Below, piece by piece: positions 20,362 to 30,083 of a stretch of DNA of 64,000 bases (within the stretch, counting starts at the first letter, position 1; each line of letters begins with the position of its first letter). The notes under the pieces were generated by a model. The model searched no databases, had not been told where the DNA came from, and was given only the letters and a program-made list of their open reading frames with translations. Both the position numbers and the translations under genes were made by a program. Source of the stretch: Henriciella sp. (GTDB lineage Bacteria; Pseudomonadota; Alphaproteobacteria; Caulobacterales; Hyphomonadaceae); the NCBI GenBank assembly GCA_021776655.1, contig JAJFFK010000031.1, positions 1 to 64,000 of the forward strand. The letters run 5' to 3'.

Positions 20362-21260
20362 TAGCTCTTCGTCATAGACGCAACTTCAGCGGCAAAGTCA
20401 TCTTCTGCCTTCTCAATGCCGTCGCCGAGCTTGTACATGACAAAGCCTGACAGTTCAGCGCCAGCGTCATTTAGAAATTGAGCGACCGTTTGATCTGGGT
20501 TCATCACAAATGGCTGCTCAACCAGAACAACTTCTTTGTAGAATTTCCGAATACGCCCTTCGATCATCTTCTCGACGACATTAGCAGGCTTTCCGCTTCC
20601 CAGAGCCTGATCCGTCAGGACCTGACGCTCGCGGTCAACCAAAACTGGATCAAGGTCGGCAACTGTTGCCGCCGCTGGCGAAGTCGCGGCCACGTGCATC
20701 GCGACTTTGCGTCCAATCTCGGCCAAATCACCTGACCCGTTCAGCGCGACCAGAACGCCAATCTTGCCCATGCCGGGCGCTTCTGCACCATGAATATAAG
20801 ACGCGACGCTATCAGCGGACACTTTAACCGTCCGGCGGATCGCCATGTTTTCACCAATGGTGGCAACCATGCGCTTGACCATGTCGGCAACATTGCCATC
20901 GCCATCTGGAGATGGTGCGCCTGTAACAGCCTCCAGAGTTCCATCTGTCGACAAGGCAATCTTGGCAACGTCATTCAGGGCCGCCTGGAATGTTTCATTG
21001 CGCGCAACAAAGTCAGTCTCGGCGTTTAGTTCGACCAAAGCGCCTGATTTGCCGTCGCTGGAAATGATCGCCGCAACCAGGCCGTCCGCTGCGGTACGGC
21101 CAGATTTTTTGGCCGCCTTGGACAGGCCTTTCGCGCGCAGCCAATCAACTGCGGCTTCCATATCACCTTCGCTCTCAACAAGCGCTTTTTTCGCATCCAT
21201 CATGCCAGCGCCACTACGGTCACGCAGGCTTTTGACGAGGGCAGCAGTAATCTGAGCCAT
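20361..21260 (-). CDS. tsf: Elongation factor Ts
   Basis: [45 protein letters not shown]; start at internal M (21260), stop TAG at 20361-20363. Confidence 0.97.
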   Translation of the reverse strand: MAQITAALVKSLRDRSGAGMMDAKKALVESEGDMEAAVDWLRAKGLSKAAKKSGRTAADGLVAAIISSDGKSGALVELNAETDFVARNETFQAALNDVAKIALSTDGTLEAVTGAPSPDGDGNVADMVKRMVATIGENMAIRRTVKVSADSVASYIHGAEAPGMGKIGVLVALNGSGDLAEIGRKVAMHVAATSPAAATVADLDPVLVDRERQVLTDQALGSGKPANVVEKMIEGRIRKFYKEVVLVEQPFVMNPDQTVAQFLNDAGAELSGFVMYKLGDGIEKAEDDFAAEVASMTKS

Positions 21261-21291
21261 CGAAATAATCCTTCTGTTGATACAGGTTCGT

Positions 21292-22182
21292 TTAAGCTTC
21301 GGTCTTGTCTTCTGTCGCAGCCGCTTCGGCCGGTGCATCTGCAGGTGCGTCTGGCGCTGGGGCAGCTTCTGCCTCAGCTGCAGGCGCAGCTTCCGCTTCA
21401 GCTGCGACCGCCGCATCAACAGCGGCCAAATCAGCCTCGGTCAATGCATCCACATCCTCTGCCTCACCGAGGTCAATGCCTAGCCCAGCTGACGATTCCG
21501 CCAATCCATCGAGGACGGCATCGGCAACCAGATCACAGTAAAGCGTGATTGCCCGCGCGGCGTCATCATTGCCCGGGAACGGGAAATCGGCATCAGCAGG
21601 GTCACAATTGGTATCGACAACCGCGACGATTGGAATGCCTAACTTGCGGGCCTCCTTGATTGCAATGGCTTCTTTGTTTGTATCGATAACAAAAATCAGA
21701 TCCGGCAGGCCGCCCATATTTGCAATACCGCCTAGAGCCTTGTCGAGTTTGTCACGCTCACGCTCAAGGTTGAGCAGTTCTTTTTTTGTCAAACCAGACT
21801 GGTCAGTATCCGTAAACATTTCTTCAAGCTCGCGCAGACGTTTGATCGAGTTTGAAACCGTTTTCCAATTGGTCAGCGTGCCGCCAAGCCAGCGGTGGTT
21901 CATATAGTATTGTGCGCAGCGTTGGGCCGCTTCAGCAATCGGTTGCGAGGCCTGACGTTTGGTCCCAACGAACAGAACACGGCCACCTTTGGCCACGGTA
22001 TCACGGACTTGCAAAATCGCCTGATGCAAAAGCGGCACAGACTTGGACAGGTCGAGAATATGAATACCGGAACGCGCGCCATAGATGAATGGCTTCATCT
22101 TGGGGTTCCAGCGGTGAGTTTGGTGGCCGAAATGGACCCCTGCTTCGAGGAGTTCACGCATCGTAAATTCTGGCAAAGCCAT
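21292..22182 (-). CDS. rpsB: 30S ribosomal protein S2 with Ala/Glu-rich C-terminal extension
   Basis: [35 protein letters not shown]. Confidence 0.97.
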   Translation of the reverse strand: MALPEFTMRELLEAGVHFGHQTHRWNPKMKPFIYGARSGIHILDLSKSVPLLHQAILQVRDTVAKGGRVLFVGTKRQASQPIAEAAQRCAQYYMNHRWLGGTLTNWKTVSNSIKRLRELEEMFTDTDQSGLTKKELLNLERERDKLDKALGGIANMGGLPDLIFVIDTNKEAIAIKEARKLGIPIVAVVDTNCDPADADFPFPGNDDAARAITLYCDLVADAVLDGLAESSAGLGIDLGEAEDVDALTEADLAAVDAAVAAEAEAAPAAEAEAAPAPDAPADAPAEAAATEDKTEA

Positions 22183-22330
22183 GACTATTTTCCTTCATCC
22201 GGTTAACCGGCACGGACCTTGATCGGTTTTCACATGAAAACTGACACCGGATCGTCCGCGCATCGGGGGTGTGGCCGGGTGTATACAGGCTTTTTCTCAA
22301 GCTGCAACACCCCCGGTTCAGCCGCCATGT

Positions 22331-25300
22331 TCAAGCCGCTTTTGGATCAACCCGCGCCACACCTGGTGCCGTTTTCAAAGCCCGCAAAGCCTCCAGCCCT
22401 GTGGCGTAAGTATCAGGCAAACGAAGCGTCACAATCTGGTTGTCATCGACCGGCATATGAACGTAGATTTTGCCCCGGTCAGCGCCCGGTGCAGATTTCA
22501 GTCGAGCCGCAATCGCAGCCAATCCCGCAATGTCTGCACCGCGTTCAAGCTGCACCGATAAAGCCGGTGACTTCTTACCAATCCTGGCTTGGTCGATGGG
22601 CTGTACACGCCGCGCCGATAATCGGATTTCATCCTCGCGCCGGCGCACTTCGGTGACAATCACCACCGCCTTTCCCGGTTCAAGTTGATCCCGGCACTCG
22701 GCCAGCAATTCGGGCATCACCATCAATTCAATCTCGCCCGTTGGATCAGACAGGGTGAGGAAAGCGAACTTACCGCCATTGCGCGCTGGCTTTTCCATCC
22801 GGCGGCGAACAACGCCAAGCAATTCAAGCGGTTGTCCATCTGTAGCGACATTGGCGACATCCATGGCCAAAGTGATACGCCCCTCTTCCAGACTATCGAG
22901 AACATCGTCGAGCGGGTGCCCGCTGAAATAGAAGCCAATCGCTGCAAACTCATAATCCAGCTTCTGTTGCACATTCCAAGCAGACGCGTTGGGCAAAGCC
23001 ACTTTCATGTCTGGCTCGCTATTTCCAAACAAGCCACCCTGCCCACCTGCCCGATCCTCGGCTGAAGAGGCCGAAGCCGCCGCCAGGGTTGGGGCTGCAG
23101 CCAGCGCGCGCGCGCGGTTCGCTTCGAGGCCATCAAACCCACCCGCTTTGGAGAGTTGCTCAATACACTTCTTGTTGACATCGCGCGGATCAACCCGGTC
23201 GGAGAACCCATGCAAGTCGGCAAAGTGTCCGCCACGTTCACGCTCGGCCACAAGGTTTTTCATCGCTTCCAGGCCAACCCCTTTCAGCGCCCCGAGCGCA
23301 TAAACAATCGCGCCATCGCGAACGTCAAAATCAGCACTGGAATTGTTCACGTCTGGAGCAATTACAGGGATGTTCAAGCGCTTTGCCTCTTGGAAAAAGG
23401 CCGCCAATTTGTCGGTATTATGCAAGTCCAGGCTCATCGAAGCTGCCAAGAATGCCACCGGGAAATGGCGCTTGAGATAACCGGTTTGATAGCCAATCAT
23501 GGCATAAGCGGCGGCATGCGACTTGTTGAAACCATAGCCAGCAAACTTTTCCATCGTATCGAAAATATCGTTGGCCAGCGGCGCTGCCATGCCTTTGCGT
23601 TCGGCCGCCCCTTCGATGAAGCGCTTTCGTTGAGCGACCATCTCCTCGAGTTTTTTCTTGCCCATTGCCCGGCGCAACAGATCCGCTTCGCCAAGCGAAT
23701 AACCGGCAATCTCTTGCGCCATTCGCATGACCTGTTCCTGATAGACCGGCACGCCATACGTCGCTTCAAGGATGGGTTCGAGATCAGGATGCTGATAGCG
23801 CACCGTTTTAGGGTCATCCTTGCCGGCGACATAGACCGGAATATTGTCCATCGGGCCCGGTCGATACAGCGAGATAATCGCAATTACATCCTCGATATTG
23901 CCGGGGCGAACCTTGCGCAGCGTATCGCGCATGCCCTGACCTTCGAGCTGAAACATGCCAAGCGTGTGGCCAGACGCCATCAGCGCATAGGTCTCCGGGT
24001 CATCCAAACCATCCCATTCCGGCCCAACATCCCCACCATCACGACGAATAAAGCGGAGGGCGCGGTCGATTACGGTTAGGGTTTTCAGGCCGAGGAAGTC
24101 GAACTTTACCAAGCCCCCCAATTCGGCCCATTTCATGTTGAATTGAGTGGCAGGCAAGTCGGCGCGCGGGTCGCGGTAGAGCGGCGCAATTTCCATCAAA
24201 GGGCGGTCACCAATCACTACACCCGCCGCGTGTGTCCCGGCATTTCGGTACATGCCCTCCAGTGCCAGCGCGGTCTGCAGTAATTCACCAACGCGAGGAT
24301 CCTTGTCCTTCTCGTCGTCAAATTTTGGTTCGTCGAGAATAGCATCCTGCAGTTTTGGCGGGTTGGCCGGATTGAACGGAATGAGTTTGGCCAGCCGGTC
24401 AACCTGGCCATAAGGCATCTGCATCACCCGCCCGACATCACGCACCACCGCCTTGGCTTGCAGCGTCCCAAAAGTGATGATCATGGCGACGCATTCAGCA
24501 CCATATTTATCGCGAACATAGCGGATCACCTCGCCGCGTCGCTCCTGACAGAAATCGATATCAAAGTCAGGCATCGACACCCGCGCCGGGTTCAGGAAAC
24601 GCTCGAACAGCAAGTCAAAGCGCAAGGGATCAAGGTCGGTAATGGTCAGCGCCCAGGCAACCAGCGACCCGGCCCCGGAGCCACGTCCCGGACCAACCGG
24701 AATACCCTGATCCTTGGCCCATCTTATAAAATCCGCGACGATAAGAAAATAGCCTGGAAAGCCCATTTTCTCAATAATACCAAGCTCATAGGCGAGACGC
24801 TCAGTATAGGTTTCACGCGACGCATAGAGCTGCAGCGCTGCAGACAACCGTGTCTCCAAACCCGCTTCTGCTTGCGCCCGTAACAGGTCAATTTCAGAGC
24901 TTGAACCATCACCAAAGTTCGGCAAAATTGGCGCATGCATCGTCGCGCGGACAGAGCATCTCCGGGCAATTTCAACGGTGCTTTCGAGCGCCTCTGGAAG
25001 GTCAACGAACAGCTCACGCATCTCTTCTGGCGTCTTGAGATATTGCGTTTCCGCGACACGCGGGCGGTCATCTTCGCCAAGATATGTCCCGTTCGAAATA
25101 CACATCATCGCATCATGCGCAGCGGCGTTGGAGGGCTGCATGAAACGGGCGTCATGTGTGGCGACTATTGGCAATTCAAGCTCATAAGCGAGGGCCAGAA
25201 GGCCGGGCTCGCAGGCGGCTTCTTCTGGCGTGCCATGGCGGGTGATCTCAACATAGCAACGGCCCGGAAACGCGGCGGCGAGTGTCGACAAAACAGCGCG

Positions 25301-25756
25301 CGCATCGTTCATCCGGTCCCGCAAAATATGCCGCGCCACATCACCGTTAGCGCCACCCGTTAAGACAATCAGGCCGTCTGTTTGCGCGTGGAAATAGTCC
25401 TGAGGCAAACGCGGAACACCATCTTCAGAGGTCAGATACGCATAAGAAGACAAGGCCATAAGCCTCTGATATCCTTCTGTATTTTGAGCATAAACAGACA
25501 ATTGCGTCAGGGTTTCCTGGTGCGCGCTATCGGTCACGTCGAAACAGCAGGCCATGATCGGTTGAACCCCGGCACCGGCCAGGCTTTCGGACAATTCCAG
25601 CGCGCCGAAAAGAGTGTTTCTGTCGGTCACCGCAACCGCTGGCATGCCTTGTGCCACACACCATTTGGTCAAGTCCCTGGTGCCAATCATGCTCTCCAAA
25701 AGCGAGAAACTGGTACGGATCGCGAGGTGGACAAAAGGCGGCTGATCCATGCTCAT
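22331..25756 (-). CDS. dnaE: DNA polymerase III subunit alpha
   Basis: PHP domain start FVHLAIRTSFSLLESM, GPGRGSGAGSLVAWALTITDLDPLRFDLLFERFLNPARVSMPDFDIDF; start set at MSMDQPPF. Confidence 0.97.
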   Translation of the reverse strand: MSMDQPPFVHLAIRTSFSLLESMIGTRDLTKWCVAQGMPAVAVTDRNTLFGALELSESLAGAGVQPIMACCFDVTDSAHQETLTQLSVYAQNTEGYQRLMALSSYAYLTSEDGVPRLPQDYFHAQTDGLIVLTGGANGDVARHILRDRMNDARAVLSTLAAAFPGRCYVEITRHGTPEEAACEPGLLALAYELELPIVATHDARFMQPSNAAAHDAMMCISNGTYLGEDDRPRVAETQYLKTPEEMRELFVDLPEALESTVEIARRCSVRATMHAPILPNFGDGSSSEIDLLRAQAEAGLETRLSAALQLYASRETYTERLAYELGIIEKMGFPGYFLIVADFIRWAKDQGIPVGPGRGSGAGSLVAWALTITDLDPLRFDLLFERFLNPARVSMPDFDIDFCQERRGEVIRYVRDKYGAECVAMIITFGTLQAKAVVRDVGRVMQMPYGQVDRLAKLIPFNPANPPKLQDAILDEPKFDDEKDKDPRVGELLQTALALEGMYRNAGTHAAGVVIGDRPLMEIAPLYRDPRADLPATQFNMKWAELGGLVKFDFLGLKTLTVIDRALRFIRRDGGDVGPEWDGLDDPETYALMASGHTLGMFQLEGQGMRDTLRKVRPGNIEDVIAIISLYRPGPMDNIPVYVAGKDDPKTVRYQHPDLEPILEATYGVPVYQEQVMRMAQEIAGYSLGEADLLRRAMGKKKLEEMVAQRKRFIEGAAERKGMAAPLANDIFDTMEKFAGYGFNKSHAAAYAMIGYQTGYLKRHFPVAFLAASMSLDLHNTDKLAAFFQEAKRLNIPVIAPDVNNSSADFDVRDGAIVYALGALKGVGLEAMKNLVAERERGGHFADLHGFSDRVDPRDVNKKCIEQLSKAGGFDGLEANRARALAAAPTLAAASASSAEDRAGGQGGLFGNSEPDMKVALPNASAWNVQQKLDYEFAAIGFYFSGHPLDDVLDSLEEGRITLAMDVANVATDGQPLELLGVVRRRMEKPARNGGKFAFLTLSDPTGEIELMVMPELLAECRDQLEPGKAVVIVTEVRRREDEIRLSARRVQPIDQARIGKKSPALSVQLERGADIAGLAAIAARLKSAPGADRGKIYVHMPVDDNQIVTLRLPDTYATGLEALRALKTAPGVARVDPKAA

Positions 25757-25907
25757 TTTCCTCATAATCCTCAAAAACACCCGAAATAGGGGCACGATTC
25801 GTGCTGGAAAGGTGCTGGATTCATGCAACATAGCTGCGTGATGAGCGCCTTAGTCTTGCACGGCAAAATTTGGATTAGCAGATTTTAGATAAGAACAAAA
25901 GCAGAAC

Positions 25908-26591
25908 TTACCGAAAATCTGTGAGTTTTCCGTCTTTCAGGGTCAACACCCGGTCCATGTGCTTGATCAGAGACATGTTATGCGTGGCGATCAGGACCGC
26001 CGCCCCCTCGCTGCGCGCCATTCGTATCAAGCTGGCAAACACCCGCTCGGTGGTCTCTGGGTCGAGATTTCCCGTCGGCTCATCGGCGATAACCAGACGC
26101 GGATCATTGACCAGCGCGCGCGCAATCGCGACGCGTTGCTGCTCACCGCCCGACATCTGACCCGGCTGGTGAGGCATCCGGTCCGTCAGACCCATTTCGT
26201 CGAGCAAAGATGCCGCTTTGTGGCGGGCGTCTTTACGCGAGACCCCACCGACCATTAGTGGCATGGCGACATTATCGCGGGCATCGAATTCCGGTAGCAG
26301 GTGGTGAAACTGATAGACAAAGCCAAGCTTCTCTCGGCGCAAGGCGGTGCGACCGGCATCGTTCAGGTCCATACAATCCCGGCCTTCGAGCAGAACGCGT
26401 CCTCCTTCTGCCTTTTCGAGCAATCCCGCGGTGTGCAGCAAGGTGGATTTGCCCGAACCAGATGGCCCGATCAGACCCACCAACTCACCCTGATTGAGGG
26501 TTAGATCAGCGCCGTCAAGCACACGTAGAGCCCCCGCTTCGGATTGGTATTCGCGCACTATTTTGCGCAATTCCAGGATCGTCGTCATCAC
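25908..26591 (-). CDS. lolD: Lipoprotein-releasing ABC transporter ATP-binding protein
   Basis: GLIGPSGSGKSTLLHTAGLLE, MSGGEQQRVAIARAL, ADEPTGNLD. Confidence 0.92.
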   Translation of the reverse strand: MMTTILELRKIVREYQSEAGALRVLDGADLTLNQGELVGLIGPSGSGKSTLLHTAGLLEKAEGGRVLLEGRDCMDLNDAGRTALRREKLGFVYQFHHLLPEFDARDNVAMPLMVGGVSRKDARHKAASLLDEMGLTDRMPHQPGQMSGGEQQRVAIARALVNDPRLVIADEPTGNLDPETTERVFASLIRMARSEGAAVLIATHNMSLIKHMDRVLTLKDGKLTDFR

Positions 26592-27898
26592 TCGAACCTC
26601 AACGCTTCAACCGGGTCGAGACGCGCCGCCGCCCAGGCTGGCCAGATCGTCACCAGCATCGACATGCCCATCGCCCAGAGGGTGACGAAGATGACCTCAA
26701 ACCAGTTCAGCTCCGCCGGCAGCCCGTCAAGGCCGTAAACGGTGGGCGGAAACAGTTCGCGCCGGATCACCCAACCGATAAATTCTTCCACTGCCGTGAT
26801 GTTGACCACGATCAAAACACCGAGCGACGCGCCAATCAGCGCCCCGGTCAGGCCGAGCATTGCGCCAATCATGATAAAAACCCGCATCACCGATCCGCGC
26901 CCGGCGCCTATCGTCCGCAATATCGCGATATCGCGGGTCTTGTTTTTGACCAGCATGACAACGCCCGTAATAATGTTGAGCGACGTGATCACAATCAGGA
27001 TCAGCATAATGATCATCATCATCCCGCGCTCGGTATTCAGCGCGCCGAAATAAGCGGCTTTCTCGATCTTCCAGTCATAAGCGGCATATTGATAGCCGGT
27101 CAGTTCGTTGACGGCCTCGACGGCAGGGTCGGTAATCATCGGATCGGGTATGCGAATATCAATCAGGTCATATTGCCCCCGTTTGCCGAAAAAAAGCTGC
27201 GACTGCTGCATCGGCATCAGGATATAGAGCTTGTCGAGTTCTACGCTGCCGGTCTGAAACAGACCGCCAACCGTGTAGGTCTTGCGGCGCGGCACGATCC
27301 CGGTCGGGCCGCGTATGCCGTCCGGTGTCACCAGTGTCAGGCGCGATCCTGGATAGGCGCGCAGATCCTGCGCCAGGAAACGGCCGAGGAAAATCACGTC
27401 GCCGCCATTCTTGCCCACTCCAAACCCAAGCTGCTGCGCCTCAACTTCCCCGCCGATAATAATTCCCTGCTGGCCCGCCTCTTCGTCGCCAGAACTGAGA
27501 AAGGGCAGATTGCCGAGATCCTGCATCCGTACGCCGCGAACCACGGCGCCGCTTTGGCGCTCGCCCGTACTTGCCAGCACCTGGCCCTGCACTATCGGCA
27601 TGGCGATCTCGATCTCATCAAGCGCGGTGAGTTGCACGGACAAGTCATCAATCGTCTCTACAGGGCTGTCTTCAACCTGCACAAAAACATGGCCTTGCCC
27701 GCCGAGTAGCGCGTCAAGCAATGTGCTCCGAAAACCGCTCATCACTGACATGATGATGATCAGCGCCATCACGGCCAGCATAATGCCAACAAAGGAAATG
27801 ATCGAAACCACAGACACCCCGCCACTCGCCCGGGTTGCGCGCAAGTAGCGCCAGGCAAGTGTCCGCTCAAGGGCGCCAAAGGGCGGTGTCGTGGCCAT
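26588..27898 (-). CDS. lolC: Lipoprotein-releasing ABC transporter permease (LolC/E family)
   Basis: AWRYLRATRASGGVSVVSIISFVGIMLAVMALIIIMSVMSGF; TRDIAILRTIGAGRGSVMRVF; coupled to lolD. Confidence 0.9.
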   Translation of the reverse strand: MATTPPFGALERTLAWRYLRATRASGGVSVVSIISFVGIMLAVMALIIIMSVMSGFRSTLLDALLGGQGHVFVQVEDSPVETIDDLSVQLTALDEIEIAMPIVQGQVLASTGERQSGAVVRGVRMQDLGNLPFLSSGDEEAGQQGIIIGGEVEAQQLGFGVGKNGGDVIFLGRFLAQDLRAYPGSRLTLVTPDGIRGPTGIVPRRKTYTVGGLFQTGSVELDKLYILMPMQQSQLFFGKRGQYDLIDIRIPDPMITDPAVEAVNELTGYQYAAYDWKIEKAAYFGALNTERGMMMIIMLILIVITSLNIITGVVMLVKNKTRDIAILRTIGAGRGSVMRVFIMIGAMLGLTGALIGASLGVLIVVNITAVEEFIGWVIRRELFPPTVYGLDGLPAELNWFEVIFVTLWAMGMSMLVTIWPAWAAARLDPVEALRFE

Positions 27899-27905
27899 GT
27901 GAAAG

Positions 27906-29231
27906 TTACGCTCCGGTGATCTTGGCGATTGCCGCATCAAGGGTGAGGTCTTGTTTCTCTCCGGTCGCTCGGCGTTTCAGCTCGACCTTGCCCTCTTTGA
28001 CGCCGCGCGGGCCGATGGTGATTTGCCAAGGCAGACCAATCAGCTCCATGCGGCCAAATTTAGGCCCGGCGCGATCAGAGGTCTCATCATACAGAACGTC
28101 TTTGCCTGCTGTGGTGAGTTTGGCATAGGCGGCATCGGCAACCGCCGCGCAGGCCGCGTCATCCGGCTTCATTGAAATGATGCCGACATGGAAAGGCGCA
28201 ACATTATCAGGCCAGATGATGCCATTCTCGTCATGGCTCGCCTCAATGATCGCGCCAACCAGACGCGACACACCAATGCCGTAAGAGCCGCCATGAATTT
28301 CAGCCAGATTGCCGTCAGCGGTTTGCACTTCGGCTTTCATCGGGTCGGAATATTTTGTCCCGAAATAGAAGATATGACCAACCTCGATGCCGCGTGCCTC
28401 GACGCGGCTGGCTTCCGGGATGGCATTGTAAGCCGCCTCGTCATGCTTCTCGTCAGTCGCGGCATAATATCTCGTGCGCTTGTCCATCTCGGCGGCGAGC
28501 GCGGCCTCATCATCGAAGTCGAAGTCGCGGCCGGGCGGCGGCACGTCGAGGACAGCCTTGTCACAGAACACTGCGCTTTCACCGCTTGTCGCTAGGATCA
28601 GGAACTCATGGCTAAGGTCGCCGCCGATGGGGCCGGGATCAGCCTGCATCGGGATGGCGGTAATGCCCATCCGGTCGAACGTATTGAGATAGGCGGCGAA
28701 CATACGCTGATACGACACGCGAGCGGCGGCCTCATCGACGTCAAAGCTGTAAGCGTCTTTCATATAGAACTCACGGCCCCGCATCACGCCGAAGCGCGGG
28801 CGCACCTCGTCGCGGAATTTCCATTGCTGGTGATACAGGTTGAGCGGCAGCGCCTTGTAGGATTTGACATAGGCGCGGAAGATGTCGGTGATCACCTCCT
28901 CATTGGTCGGGCCATACAGCATGTCACGCCCGCCGCGATCGGTGATGCGCAACATCTCTTCGCCGTAAGCATCATAGCGACCAGATTCGCGCCACAGGTC
29001 GGCCTGTTGCAGCGTCGGCATAAGCATTTCAATCGCGCCCGCCCGGTTCATCTCCTCACGCACGATCTGTTCGATCTTTTTCAAGACCAGAAAGCCGAGC
29101 GGTAACCAGGAATAGATGCCCGCACCATTCTGGCGGATCATCCCGGCACGCAGCATCAGCTTGTGGCTGACAATCTCAGCGTTGGCAGGCACGTCCTTGG
29201 AGACAGGCAGGAAGAATTTTGACAGGCGCAT
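27906..29231 (-). CDS. proS: Prolyl-tRNA synthetase (short alphaproteobacterial form)
   Basis: [46 protein letters not shown]; 442 aa from 29231. Confidence 0.95.
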   Translation of the reverse strand: MRLSKFFLPVSKDVPANAEIVSHKLMLRAGMIRQNGAGIYSWLPLGFLVLKKIEQIVREEMNRAGAIEMLMPTLQQADLWRESGRYDAYGEEMLRITDRGGRDMLYGPTNEEVITDIFRAYVKSYKALPLNLYHQQWKFRDEVRPRFGVMRGREFYMKDAYSFDVDEAAARVSYQRMFAAYLNTFDRMGITAIPMQADPGPIGGDLSHEFLILATSGESAVFCDKAVLDVPPPGRDFDFDDEAALAAEMDKRTRYYAATDEKHDEAAYNAIPEASRVEARGIEVGHIFYFGTKYSDPMKAEVQTADGNLAEIHGGSYGIGVSRLVGAIIEASHDENGIIWPDNVAPFHVGIISMKPDDAACAAVADAAYAKLTTAGKDVLYDETSDRAGPKFGRMELIGLPWQITIGPRGVKEGKVELKRRATGEKQDLTLDAAIAKITGA

Positions 29232-29305
29232 GGGGCAGTACATCCAGTTAATTATTCGGTTATGTGTTATGGGGACTCAGGGCGGCTGCCTAGCCCCAAT
29301 GGCAT

Positions 29306-29539
29306 TTACTGCGCGATCCAGGGCACGACGATGAAATGGGCGATGGCGGTGAGTATCACTGCGCCGCCGGTGGCCCAGAGTATTTTCTTTTTGATCATGG
29401 GTTCGGTGGGCGCGCCTTCTTCGGTGCCTTCTGGGATGTCGCCGTCTTCATATTGACCGCGCACGCCGATCGGCAGCACGATGAAAAAGCTGAGCCACCA
29501 CGAGATAATGAAAATTACGACTGCGCCGACCGGGTCCAT
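29306..29539 (-). CDS. DUF1467-family small membrane protein
   Basis: ISWWLSFFIVLPIGVRGQYEDGDIPEGTEEGAP...; two TM segments. Confidence 0.8.
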   Translation of the reverse strand: MDPVGAVVIFIISWWLSFFIVLPIGVRGQYEDGDIPEGTEEGAPTEPMIKKKILWATGGAVILTAIAHFIVVPWIAQ

Positions 29540-29540
29540 A

Positions 29541-29972
29541 TCAATGCGCCTCTTTCGGGGTTTCCATCAGCTCAATCAAACAGCCATGGGTGTTTTTGGG
29601 ATGCACGAAAATCACCGGCGTGCCGTGCGCGCCAATGCGCGGCTCACCCAGAACGGTCGCGCCGCGCGCCGTCATCACCGCGACGGCTTGATCAATGTCA
29701 GCAACCTCAAAGCAGATATGATGCTGTCCGCCCGCTGCATTTCTGGCGAGGAATTTGGTGATCGCGGTTTTGTCGTGCAGTGGTTCAATCAGCTCTATCT
29801 GGCTATTGGCCAAGTTGACGAAACAGACTTTGAGACCGCGTTCAGGCATATCAAACGGCTCGGTAATGTCGGTTGCGCCGTAGAGCGTGCGGTAGGTTTC
29901 AACCGCTGCCTCGATATCAGGAACCGCCACGCCAACATGGTTGAGGGGGCCGATTTTGAAGTCTTTTGCCAT
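29541..29972 (-). CDS. mce: Methylmalonyl-CoA epimerase
   Basis: LNHVGVAVPDIEAAVETYRTLYGA; HHICFEVADIDQAV; IFVHPKNTHGCLIELME. Confidence 0.92.
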   Translation of the reverse strand: MAKDFKIGPLNHVGVAVPDIEAAVETYRTLYGATDITEPFDMPERGLKVCFVNLANSQIELIEPLHDKTAITKFLARNAAGGQHHICFEVADIDQAVAVMTARGATVLGEPRIGAHGTPVIFVHPKNTHGCLIELMETPKEAH

Positions 29973-29993
29973 GCTGATATCTCCGCAATAAGG

Positions 29994-30066
29994 CCCTCAT
30001 CCTGAGCTTGCCGAAGGGCAAGGGCCGCGCCCCAAGCCTCTATCCTCGACAAGCTCAGGATGAGGG
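29994..30066. repeat. Palindromic (REP-like) repeat downstream of rnj
   Basis: CCCTCATCCTGAGCTTGCCGAAGG ... CCTCGACAAGCTCAGGATGAGGG inverted copies. Confidence 0.75.
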
Positions 30067-30083
30067 TGTTTTGAATGACCAGC

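Noticed and set aside
21261-21419. 53-residue N-terminal extension of the tsf ORF ([14 protein letters not shown]...)
   Set aside because: Out-of-frame translation of the Ala/Glu-rich rpsB 3' end; EF-Ts clearly starts at [10 protein letters not shown] (21260).
21310-21420. Tandem-like GCAGC/GCTTCAGC repeats
   Set aside because: These encode the Ala/Glu/Pro-rich C-terminal extension of ribosomal protein S2, common in alphaproteobacteria; not a separate repeat element.
22263-22313. CGGGGGTGT ... ACACCCCCG inverted repeat between dnaE and rpsB
   Set aside because: Nine-bp stem with a loop over 30 nt and no clear T-run; possibly an rpsB leader element but unsupported.
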